A DNA stretch of 36,570 bases, taken from Bacilli bacterium (GTDB lineage: Bacteria; Bacillota_I; Bacilli_A; RF39; UBA660). Position 1 is the stretch's first letter. Every line of letters starts with the position of its first letter. Position numbers and translations under genes: made by a program. Of this stretch, positions 8,252-15,609 are shown piece after piece. The notes beneath the pieces were generated by a model, which was not told the DNA's origin, did not search any database, and saw only the letters and a list, made by a program, of their open reading frames with translations. Location: NCBI GenBank assembly GCA_017411405.1, contig JAFQQE010000009.1:1-36570 (forward strand), written 5' to 3'.

Positions 8252-8295
8252 ATAAAAACAAAATGAATTATGATATACTGTAAACGAGGGATACT

Positions 8296-9309
8296 ATGGG
8301 AAAAATTAAATATTTAATAAAAAGAATAGTTAAAATGAATTATATACAGTTTTTTGATACAATTGAAAAAGTACATAAAAAAACTAAGAAAAATAAACTA
8401 AGTATATTTATAGATATAATAAATTGTGGAATAAAATATCAAGCTGGTTATATAGATTATAACTTATTTGAAATGTATAATTTAACTAATGATGAAAGAA
8501 AAACAATTATAACAAGAGGTATTAATAATGAGATATTAAAAAAATATAACGATCAATCAAAATCATATATATTTGAAGATAAATCAGTATTTAACAAAAT
8601 ATATGATAAGTATTTAAATAGAGAATGGATATTTTTAAAAGATAATTTAAATGAGTTTAAAGAATATTTAAAAAATAAAAAAGAAATTATTGTTAAACCA
8701 TTATCTTTATCTTGTGGTAAAGGTGTAGAAAAAATAAATGTCAATGATTATAAAGTAGAAGAATTATATAATTATTTAATAAAAAATGATAAATTATTAG
8801 TAGAAGATGTAGCAATACAACATAAAGAAATATCTAAAATTTATCCAAACTCTGTTAATACAATACGAATTGTTACATTAAATAAAAAAGTTGTTGCAGC
8901 ATTTATTAGATTTGGTAATAAAGGTAATATAGTAGATAATTTTAATCATGATGGTATGGTTACAACAATTAATTTAGACTCTGGTATAATAGAATTTCCT
9001 GCATTAGATAAAAAAGGAAATATATATGAAACACATCCATTCACAAAAGAAAACATCATTGGTTTAAAAATACCTATGTGGGAAGAAGTAAAAAAATTAT
9101 GTGTTGATGCATGTGAAATAACTCCTGAAATAGGCTATATAGGATGGGATGTTTGTGTAGGCGAAGATAAACCATTTTTGATAGAAGGAAATGATTTTCC
9201 AGGACATGATCTATATCAATTACCTGTACATAGAAAAGAGGGAATAGGCTTATTGCCATTATTTAAAAAAGCAATGGAGGAAAAAAATGAAAATAGTAAT
9301 AGCAACTGA
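8296..9309 (+). CDS. Sugar-transfer-associated ATP-grasp family protein
   Basis: This is a soluble 337-residue ATP-grasp ligase of the type often annotated sugar-transfer associated ATP-grasp (PF14397). Visible features are the ATP-binding lysine/glycine loop IIVKPLSLSCGKGVEKI (about residues 131-147), NSVNTIRIVTL, FRFGNKG-like segment and the metal-binding C-terminal FLIEGNDFPGHDLYQ. The family is linked to exopolysaccharide or cell-surface glycan synthesis, but the substrate is unknown. An extended -10 (TGATATACT, 8271-8279) provides a promoter. Its 3' end overlaps rpiB by 23 bases, with the rpiB Shine-Dalgarno inside it, indicating coupling. Confidence 0.8.
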   Translation: MGKIKYLIKRIVKMNYIQFFDTIEKVHKKTKKNKLSIFIDIINCGIKYQAGYIDYNLFEMYNLTNDERKTIITRGINNEILKKYNDQSKSYIFEDKSVFNKIYDKYLNREWIFLKDNLNEFKEYLKNKKEIIVKPLSLSCGKGVEKINVNDYKVEELYNYLIKNDKLLVEDVAIQHKEISKIYPNSVNTIRIVTLNKKVVAAFIRFGNKGNIVDNFNHDGMVTTINLDSGIIEFPALDKKGNIYETHPFTKENIIGLKIPMWEEVKKLCVDACEITPEIGYIGWDVCVGEDKPFLIEGNDFPGHDLYQLPVHRKEGIGLLPLFKKAMEEKNENSNSN

Positions 9310-9724
9310 TCATAATGGAGTAGAACAAAAAAAAATAATCATAAATAGTTTAATAAATGAATATGAAATAATAGATATGAGTCAAGAAAATTACGATACC
9401 GACGACTATCCTGATTTTGCTATAAATGTTGCAGAATACGTAAGAGATAATGAAAATACATTAGGTATATTACTTTGTGGAACAGGAATAGGAATGTCTA
9501 TAGCTGCAAACAAAGTAAAAGACATAAGATGCGCTCACGTTTCTAATTTAGCAGAGGCTAAGTTAGCTAGAATGCACAACAATGCAAATATAATTGCAAT
9601 GAGTTATAGAAATAATATAAATGATTTAATAGATTGCATTAAAGCATTTGTAAAAACTAATTTTGCAAACGAAGAAAGACATATAAGAAGAATTAATAAA
9701 ATAAGTGAATATGAAAAGAGATAA
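9287..9724 (+). CDS. rpiB: Ribose-5-phosphate isomerase B
   Basis: RpiB interconverts ribose 5-phosphate and ribulose 5-phosphate in the non-oxidative pentose phosphate pathway. The RpiB/LacAB fold is clear: N-terminal IVIATDHNGVEQKK, active-site Cys64 in GILLCGTGIGMSIAANK, and RCAHVSNLAEAKLARMHNNANI. The length of 145 residues is typical. A GGAGG site before the ATG lies inside the preceding ATP-grasp gene. In B. subtilis the homologue (ywlF) also sits in the prfA-spoIIR-mntP neighbourhood. Confidence 0.93.
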   Translation: MKIVIATDHNGVEQKKIIINSLINEYEIIDMSQENYDTDDYPDFAINVAEYVRDNENTLGILLCGTGIGMSIAANKVKDIRCAHVSNLAEAKLARMHNNANIIAMSYRNNINDLIDCIKAFVKTNFANEERHIRRINKISEYEKR

Positions 9725-9727
9725 AAT

Positions 9728-9925
9728 ATGAATATAAAAGTTTATATCTATATAATAACTACATTACTATCTGCTTATACTTTAACTGGAATTAATTTTA
9801 ATAAGTTTTGGAATTCGAAAAAAACTACAGAAGCAAGAATATTTATTATATTATTAAGTTTAATTATGTCATATCTATTAACTAATTTTATAACAGATTT
9901 CTTATCTTCTAGTAAAATTTTATGA
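9728..9925 (+). CDS. DUF1146 small membrane protein (YwzB-like)
   Basis: This 65-residue protein has two predicted transmembrane helices (about residues 5-22 and 38-58) separated by the family segment NFNKFWNSKKTTEARIFIILLSLIMSYL. DUF1146 proteins such as B. subtilis YwzB lie near murAA and spoIID, as here. Function is unknown. It starts three bases after rpiB and its TGA stop overlaps the spoIID ATG (ATGA), so rpiB, this gene and spoIID form one translationally coupled unit. Confidence 0.82.
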   Translation: MNIKVYIYIITTLLSAYTLTGINFNKFWNSKKTTEARIFIILLSLIMSYLLTNFITDFLSSSKIL

Positions 9926-10830
9926 ATAAAAAAAATGTATTATATTTTGCAGTACTAATATTAATTCCATTATTTGTAGTAAGCATATTATATAAAACAT
10001 TAATAAATGAAAATAAAAAAAATAGTAAAGAATATTTAATAAAAATAAGTAAAAATAATGAAGTATTAGAAATACCATTAGAAAATTATATAATTGGAGT
10101 AGTTGCGGGAGAAATGCCTGCATCTTTTGAGGTGGAGGCATTAAAAGCTCAAGCTGTTGCTTCAAGAACTTATGCGATGTATAAAATAGAACTAAATAAA
10201 GAACTTGAAGCAACAACAGATGATCAAGTATATATAACGCAAAATGAAATGAAAGAAAAATGGGGTAATGATTATAATAAATATTATAATAAAATAAAAA
10301 ATGCAGTAAATGAAACAAAAAACTTAGTAATGATAAAAGATAATAGCTTATTTAAATCATTTTATTTTTCAATGAGCAATGGATACACAGAAGATTCAAT
10401 AACTGTATTTAATGAAGGAAATATTAAAAGTGTAACATCACCATGGGATAATTCATCTATAAATAAATTTATTGTTACAACAGAATTTAAATTAGATGAT
10501 ATAAAAACTAAATTAAAATTAAAAGAAGATATTAAAAATATTAATATATTAAAAAGAGATAAAAATAATAGAGTAGAAGAAGTAAAAGTAAATAATAAAA
10601 CATATACAGGAATAAATTTTAGACATCTCCTCTCTTTACGTTCAACAGACTTTGAAATAAAAATAAAAGATAATGTGTGTTTAATAACGACTAAAGGATA
10701 TGGACATGGAGTAGGTATGAGTCAATATGGTGCAAATGGTATGGCTAAAGAAAAATATACATATGATGAAATATTAAAATATTATTATCAAGATATCAAA
10801 CTAAAAAATATAGAAGAAATTTTTGTATAA
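9922..10830 (+). CDS. spoIID: Stage II sporulation protein D (lytic transglycosylase)
   Basis: SpoIID is a membrane-anchored mother-cell peptidoglycan lytic transglycosylase that drives engulfment with SpoIIP and SpoIIM. The protein has an N-terminal membrane helix (about residues 7-25), then the SpoIID domain with VPLENY-like IPLENYIIGVVAGEMPASFEVEALKAQAVASRTYA containing the catalytic Glu64. The C-terminal GYGHGVGMSQYGANGMA motif is intact. The length of 302 residues is normal. It overlaps the DUF1146 gene by four bases and ends in a weak hairpin before the spoIIQ-like gene. Confidence 0.94.
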   Translation: MNKKNVLYFAVLILIPLFVVSILYKTLINENKKNSKEYLIKISKNNEVLEIPLENYIIGVVAGEMPASFEVEALKAQAVASRTYAMYKIELNKELEATTDDQVYITQNEMKEKWGNDYNKYYNKIKNAVNETKNLVMIKDNSLFKSFYFSMSNGYTEDSITVFNEGNIKSVTSPWDNSSINKFIVTTEFKLDDIKTKLKLKEDIKNINILKRDKNNRVEEVKVNNKTYTGINFRHLLSLRSTDFEIKIKDNVCLITTKGYGHGVGMSQYGANGMAKEKYTYDEILKYYYQDIKLKNIEEIFV

Positions 10831-10843
10831 TTTCTTTTTTTTT
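10815..10843 (+). terminator. Weak terminator or attenuator after spoIID
   Basis: AGAAATT (10815-10821) pairs with AATTTCT (10829-10835) over a seven-base loop, followed by eight T. The stem overlaps the end of spoIID and is all A-T except one pair, so termination is probably partial, lowering expression of the following gene. Confidence 0.5.
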
Positions 10844-10871
10844 GCCCATAATTCTATTAGGAAGGTGAAAT

Positions 10872-11513
10872 ATGAAAACGAAAAGATTAAAGTTAAAAAG
10901 ATGGGCATCAGTAGCAATATATTTATATTTAGTTTCAATTATAGTAATTAGTATGATATTTGTAGGCGATTTATTAAATAAAAATTATGGAGAACCTTAC
11001 AATATATCCTATATTTTAAAAAACTTTATAGATAATGATATACCGGTTATTAATTATAAAGAAGAAATTATAATAAAACCTTATACTACAGAAAATATAA
11101 ATATTGATATAGATTTTTATGATAAAGATTCAGATGAATCAACACAACAAAAATCACTAATACTTTATGAAAATACTTATATGCCTAATACAGGAATATT
11201 ATATAGCAGTGATGAACAATTTGAAGTAGTAGCAACATTGGATGGTACAATAACTAAACTTTCAACAGATGAGCTATTAGGTACAGTAATAGAAATTACA
11301 CATTCTTCTTCTTTAATAACTACTTATTATAGTGTAGATAATATTAATGTTAAAGAGGGACAAACAATAAAAAAAGGTGATATAATTGGTACTAGCGGTA
11401 AAAATAATATAAGCTCAACTAGCGATAATATGTTACTATTCGAAGTAAGCCTAAATGGAAATAATATAGATCCTAAAAAATATTATGAAACAAAATTAGA
11501 AGACTTAAATTAA
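10872..11513 (+). CDS. spoIIQ: SpoIIQ-like membrane-anchored LytM (M23-fold) protein
   Basis: SpoIIQ is made in the forespore and forms a zipper with mother-cell SpoIIIAH across the septum. This 213-residue protein has one N-terminal transmembrane helix (about residues 13-31) and a C-terminal LytM fold (about 105-205: VVATLDGTITKL, GTVIEITH, VKEGQTIKKGDIIGTSG). The zinc ligands of an active M23 peptidase are missing: the first motif reads TGILYSS instead of HxGID, and the usual HLHFE reads MLLFE. It should therefore be structural, like B. subtilis SpoIIQ. The place right after spoIID is the conserved spoIIQ position. AGGAAGG precedes the ATG. Confidence 0.82.
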   Translation: MKTKRLKLKRWASVAIYLYLVSIIVISMIFVGDLLNKNYGEPYNISYILKNFIDNDIPVINYKEEIIIKPYTTENINIDIDFYDKDSDESTQQKSLILYENTYMPNTGILYSSDEQFEVVATLDGTITKLSTDELLGTVIEITHSSSLITTYYSVDNINVKEGQTIKKGDIIGTSGKNNISSTSDNMLLFEVSLNGNNIDPKKYYETKLEDLN

Positions 11514-11534
11514 GAATTCTTTTTATAAGATACT

Positions 11535-12059
11535 ATGAAGAATAAAATTATTATAAAAATATTAGATAATGAAATATGGTTATATAAAGATAATATTCTA
11601 TATAAAGAAGAAACATTAAATATAATGGATAATAATTATATTACTGACTATAAAGTATTATCTGATTCTTTAAAAGAAACTATAGATAAATATAAATTAT
11701 CAAATATGTTTATACAAAATAAAATATATATATTAATAAATAAATTATATTGTGAAACTAATCTCTATATATTAAAAATGGTATTATATAATTTAGGATT
11801 TTCTAACTATAAAACTATCTATGAAGAAGATTTATACAAATCTTTATATGATAATATTATTTGTATATGGACTAACAATGGAATATATTTGAGTGAAGGT
11901 AAAGAAGAATATATAGAAATAAAAGAATTTAATTTAAATAATATAGATAAAAAAACCTTGTTAATTACGTCTAATAAAGATATATTAGAAAACATAAATG
12001 ATAATCTTTTGTTATATGAAAACACAAAAGATCCAATATTTAAAATGATTGTAACTTAA
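11535..12059 (+). CDS. Unrecognised protein at the position of mbl (possible degenerate actin-like)
   Basis: I do not recognise this 174-residue protein with confidence. It has no signal peptide or membrane helix. It begins with two beta-strand segments (KIIIKILDNEIWLYKDNILYKEETL), then IYILINKLYCETNLYILKMVLYNLGF followed by an acidic segment and WTNNGIYLSEG. The order loosely resembles the first half of MreB/Mbl (nucleotide-free), and in B. subtilis mbl follows spoIIQ-spoIIID. No phosphate-binding Gly motif is present. It lies 21 bases after the SpoIIQ-like gene with a poor Shine-Dalgarno and ends in a clear terminator. Confidence 0.55.
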   Translation: MKNKIIIKILDNEIWLYKDNILYKEETLNIMDNNYITDYKVLSDSLKETIDKYKLSNMFIQNKIYILINKLYCETNLYILKMVLYNLGFSNYKTIYEEDLYKSLYDNIICIWTNNGIYLSEGKEEYIEIKEFNLNNIDKKTLLITSNKDILENINDNLLLYENTKDPIFKMIVT

Positions 12060-12078
12060 AAAGTTACTTTTTATTTTG
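12051..12078 (+). terminator. Terminator ending the spoIID-spoIIQ transcript
   Basis: GTAACTT (12051-12057) and AAGTTAC (12061-12067) form a perfect seven-pair stem on a three-base loop, followed by TTTTTATTTT. The stem overlaps the last codons of the preceding gene. Confidence 0.75.
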
Positions 12079-12107
12079 TTGTTTTTTAACTAATAAAATA
12101 TTATAAT
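12079..12107 (+). promoter_or_regulatory. Promoter of the PFOR gene
   Basis: TTGTTT (12079-12084), a 17-base spacer and perfect TATAAT (12102-12107) lie 24 bases upstream of the PFOR start codon. Confidence 0.65.
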
Positions 12108-12130
12108 TATTTTAGAAAGAAAGTGATTAT

Positions 12131-15100
12131 ATGTATAAAATTAAAGATGGTAATACTGCTTGTGCAGATATAGCATATAAATTTAGTGAATTGAGTTTTA
12201 TTTATCCGATAACACCTTCTAGTCCTATGGCAAGTGAATTAGATGAATTAAAAAATCAAGGAGAAAAAAACTTTTATAATAAAATAACAGATGTTATCGA
12301 AATGCAAAGTGAAGCAGGAGCAGCAGGAGCTTTACATGGTGCTCTATTAAGCGGTAGTATTGCTACAACATTTACTGCAAGTCAAGGATTATTGCTTATG
12401 ATTCCTAATATGTATAAAATAGCAGGAGAAATGTTACCGTGTGTTATTCATGTTGCTTCAAGAAGTCTTGCCACACATGCACTAAGTATACAAGGAGACC
12501 ATCAAGATATTTATGCAACAAGACAAACTGGTTTTTGTATTTTAGCTTCTTCTAATGTACAAGAAGCACAAGATTTGTCAGCAGTTGCTCATTTATCTAC
12601 ATTAAAAACATCTTTACCATTTGTTCACTTTTTCGATGGATTCAGAACTAGCCATGAAGTAAATAAAATAAAAGAAATAGATTTTGATGAATTAAAAAAA
12701 CTATTACCTAAAAATGAAATAGAAAAATTCAAGAGTAATGCCTTAAAACCTAATAATATAATAACTAGAGGTACTGCACAAAATGAGGATATATACTTTC
12801 AATGTACAGAAGCAAGAAATGCTTATTATAAAAATGTAGCAAGTACTGTTGAAAACTATATGAATGAAATTAATAAACTACAAGAAACAAATTATAAACC
12901 ATTTAATTATTATGGAAGTAAAAATGCAGAAAATGTGATTGTAGCATTGGGCTCTGTTACAAATACAATAAAATTAGTAGTAGAAGATTTAAAAAATGTT
13001 GGATTAGTTGAAGTGCATTTATATAGACCTTTTAGTAAAGAATACTTACAAAGTATTTTACCCAATACAGTAAAAAATATAGCAGTACTAGATAGAACTA
13101 ATGAAGCTGGAAGTATTGGAGAACCATTATATTTAGATGTTCTTTCTGCTTTAAAAGATAAAAATATCAATATTGTTGGTGGAAGGTATGGATTATCAGG
13201 AAAAAATACAACACCGCAAGACATTTATAATGTATTTAAAATGTTAGAAACCAACATTAAAGAAAACTTTACAATAGGTATAAACGACGACCTTAATAAA
13301 ACTTCATTAGAACAATACGAATATAAATATGATTTAAAATGTGATGAAGTAAAAATTTATGGCTTTGGTTCTGATGGTAGTGTAGGTGCTAGTAAAGATT
13401 TGTTAAAAATATTAGGTGATGATAAATTTGTACAAGGATATTTTGAATATGATTCAAAAAAAAGTGGTGGATTAACAATATCACATTTACGTTTCAGTGA
13501 TAAAAAAATAGAAGCTCCATATTATTTAGAAAATCCAAAAATAATAGTAGTTACAAAAGATAATTACTTATATAAATACGATATCCTAAAACATATAAAA
13601 AATAATGGAATATTAATTGTTAACACAAACAAAGAAGATAAAATACTTAATAAACTTATTCCTACAAAAATAAAAGAAATACTAAAAGAAAAAAACATTA
13701 CTTTATATAAAGTAGATGCTAATAAAATATCAGAAAATAATAATATACCAGGTAAAATAGGTATAATAATAGAAAGTATAATATTAAATAAATTAAATAT
13801 AATTGATTATGAAAATAAGCTAATTAATTTAATAGAAAAAAGATTTAGAATAAAAGGTAATGACATAGTTATATCAAATATAAATGCTATTAAAAATATT
13901 ATATTAGAAAAAATCTATATTAATGATGAAAATAATGAAGAACTAAATAAAAATTTAAATATTATAGATAAATTAAATTGTGGAAAAGGTAATGAGTTAT
14001 CCACAAAAGAAGTATTAACACTTAGTACAGGAATACTAAAAGGAGGAAATACAAAATATGAAAAAAGAGCATTATTTAACAAAAATGTTAAATGGATTAG
14101 TGAAAACTGTATACAGTGTGGTAAGTGTTCTTTAATATGCCCACACTCAGTAATTAGGCCAATAATTGATGGGCCAGATGAGTTAGAACATATTAAATGT
14201 TTTGGAAGTGAAAAAAATTGGACAATATCAATTAGTAAAGAAGATTGTACAGGTTGTGGATTATGTACTAAAATTTGTCCAGGTAAATTAGGTGAAAAAG
14301 CATTAGTACTAGAAGATAAAGAAAAGACAACTGAATTAGAAAGAAATGTATTTGATAATCATATTAATGAAAATCAATTCCCATTAAATACAATAAAAGG
14401 AAGTCAATTAAATAAAAGTTTATTTGAATTTTCAGGAGCGTGTGCAGGTTGTGGAGAAACTCCTTATTTAAAACTTTTAACTCAATTATTTGGACATAAA
14501 CTAATAATAGCAAATGCAACAGGATGTTCTAGTATATATGGAGCATCATGTCCAAGTACACCATATAACATTCCGTGGGCGAATAGTTTATTTGAAGATA
14601 ATGCAGAATTTGGATATGGAATGTACATGACATACAAACAAAAAAGAAATGAAATAGAAGAAATAATGAAACAAGATGAGAACAATATTCTTTATAAAAA
14701 ATGGTTAGAAAATAAAAATAATTATGCTATAACACATGATATTAAAACAAACTTAGTTAATACAGATTTTGATAAAAATTTAATTGATTATATAGAATCA
14801 AGAAGTGTCTGGTGCATAGGTGGAGATGGATGGGCTTATGATATAGGATTTAGTGGAATAGACCATATATTATCATCCAATGAAAATATAAATATTTTAG
14901 TGTTAGATACTGAAGTATATTCTAATACTGGAGGACAATCATCTAAGGCTACAAAAAAAGGAGCAATTGCAAAATTCGCAACACTTGGAAAAAGAACAAA
15001 TAAAAAAGATTTATTCAAAATAGCCACAACCTATGAAAACGTTTATGCAGCAACAATATGTTTGGGAGCAAATGAAAATCACGCAATAAAAACATTTATA

Positions 15101-15424
15101 GAAGCAGAAGAACATGAAGGACCATCAATCATTATTGCTTATGCTCCTTGTATAGAACATGGTATAAAAGGTGGATTATCAAATTCATTAGAAGAAGAAA
15201 GATTATCTGTAGAATGCGGATATAATATACTTATGAGATATAACAACGGAAAAATAACAATCGATTCTAAAGAACCAGATTATAATAAATATGAAGAATT
15301 CCTAAATAATGAAATAAGATTTAATTCATTAAAATTAAAAGATAAATCATTAGCAGAAGAACTATTACAAGAACAAAAAAATAACGCTATAGAACGTTAT
15401 AACTATTACAAAAAATTTATATAA
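12131..15424 (+). CDS. nifJ: Pyruvate:ferredoxin (flavodoxin) oxidoreductase
   Basis: This single-chain enzyme oxidatively decarboxylates pyruvate to acetyl-CoA and CO2, reducing ferredoxin, the key step of anaerobic pyruvate metabolism. Domains in order are the pyrimidine-binding domain I (YPITPSSPMAS, residues 25-35), domain II/III, two 4Fe-4S clusters (C660/663/666/670 and C706/709/712/716), the third-cluster cysteines C771 and C774 with C799, and the TPP-binding motif GDGWAYDIGF..NTGGQSSKA at about 898-940. At 1097 residues it is shorter than typical (about 1170-1200), the reduction lying in the divergent stretch about 480-640 and the C-terminus. All cofactor motifs are intact. It is a single-gene transcript. 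Confidence 0.96.
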   Translation: MYKIKDGNTACADIAYKFSELSFIYPITPSSPMASELDELKNQGEKNFYNKITDVIEMQSEAGAAGALHGALLSGSIATTFTASQGLLLMIPNMYKIAGEMLPCVIHVASRSLATHALSIQGDHQDIYATRQTGFCILASSNVQEAQDLSAVAHLSTLKTSLPFVHFFDGFRTSHEVNKIKEIDFDELKKLLPKNEIEKFKSNALKPNNIITRGTAQNEDIYFQCTEARNAYYKNVASTVENYMNEINKLQETNYKPFNYYGSKNAENVIVALGSVTNTIKLVVEDLKNVGLVEVHLYRPFSKEYLQSILPNTVKNIAVLDRTNEAGSIGEPLYLDVLSALKDKNINIVGGRYGLSGKNTTPQDIYNVFKMLETNIKENFTIGINDDLNKTSLEQYEYKYDLKCDEVKIYGFGSDGSVGASKDLLKILGDDKFVQGYFEYDSKKSGGLTISHLRFSDKKIEAPYYLENPKIIVVTKDNYLYKYDILKHIKNNGILIVNTNKEDKILNKLIPTKIKEILKEKNITLYKVDANKISENNNIPGKIGIIIESIILNKLNIIDYENKLINLIEKRFRIKGNDIVISNINAIKNIILEKIYINDENNEELNKNLNIIDKLNCGKGNELSTKEVLTLSTGILKGGNTKYEKRALFNKNVKWISENCIQCGKCSLICPHSVIRPIIDGPDELEHIKCFGSEKNWTISISKEDCTGCGLCTKICPGKLGEKALVLEDKEKTTELERNVFDNHINENQFPLNTIKGSQLNKSLFEFSGACAGCGETPYLKLLTQLFGHKLIIANATGCSSIYGASCPSTPYNIPWANSLFEDNAEFGYGMYMTYKQKRNEIEEIMKQDENNILYKKWLENKNNYAITHDIKTNLVNTDFDKNLIDYIESRSVWCIGGDGWAYDIGFSGIDHILSSNENINILVLDTEVYSNTGGQSSKATKKGAIAKFATLGKRTNKKDLFKIATTYENVYAATICLGANENHAIKTFIEAEEHEGPSIIIAYAPCIEHGIKGGLSNSLEEERLSVECGYNILMRYNNGKITIDSKEPDYNKYEEFLNNEIRFNSLKLKDKSLAEELLQEQKNNAIERYNYYKKFI

Positions 15425-15520
15425 AAAAAGAAGCTGTCCCCCTGAGAACAGCTTCAAAGAATAAAAAGGGGTTGGCTAGTGTGATACTAGCACCAATTCG
15501 CTCTTAAAGTGAATTGGTAC
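15423..15520 (-). ncRNA. Candidate small RNA antisense to the PFOR 3' end
   Basis: On the minus strand a good promoter (15554 to 15526) would start RNA near 15520 and an intrinsic terminator would end it at 15423. The roughly 100-base RNA folds into three hairpins: ACCAATTC/GAATTGGT, GCTAGT/ACTAGC, and the terminator stem GAAGCTGT/ACAGCTTC (15454-15430) followed by seven T. The loop of the last hairpin contains UCAGGGGG, and a CCCC in the linker before it could pair with the loop as a pseudoknot. No reading frame fits. The end overlaps the PFOR stop codon. Existence is inferred from promoter, structure and terminator; I know no named family for it. Confidence 0.6.
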
Positions 15521-15525
15521 TTCAT

Positions 15526-15554
15526 ATACTAATGTAAAAAGGTTGATTTGTCAA
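15526..15554 (-). promoter_or_regulatory. Minus-strand promoter of the candidate small RNA
   Basis: Reading the minus strand, TTGACA occupies 15554-15549 and TAGTAT 15531-15526, separated by 17 bases. There is no minus-strand gene downstream other than the hairpin-rich segment, which is why I read it as a small-RNA promoter. Confidence 0.6.
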
Positions 15555-15563
15555 CACTTTTTT
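15535..15563 (+). terminator. Plus-strand terminator after PFOR
   Basis: AAAAAGGTTGA and TCAAC-a-CTTTTTT form a bulged stem on a TTTG loop ending in a T run at 15563. It would terminate PFOR transcription before recG. Its stem contains the -35 box of the minus-strand promoter. Confidence 0.5.
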
Positions 15564-15609
15564 CTAAAAAAATCAAAAAAAGTTTAAATTATTATATAGG
15601 AGGGTAAAT

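Noticed and set aside
9920-10318. 132-codon minus-strand frame opposite spoIID
   Set aside because: It overlaps the coding part of spoIID and reads as leucine/phenylalanine-rich antisense of Lys/Asn-rich sequence, with no start signals.
12131-15424. Truncated or broken PFOR because it is shorter than usual
   Set aside because: All cluster cysteines and the TPP motif are present in one uninterrupted frame; the shortening lies in variable regions.
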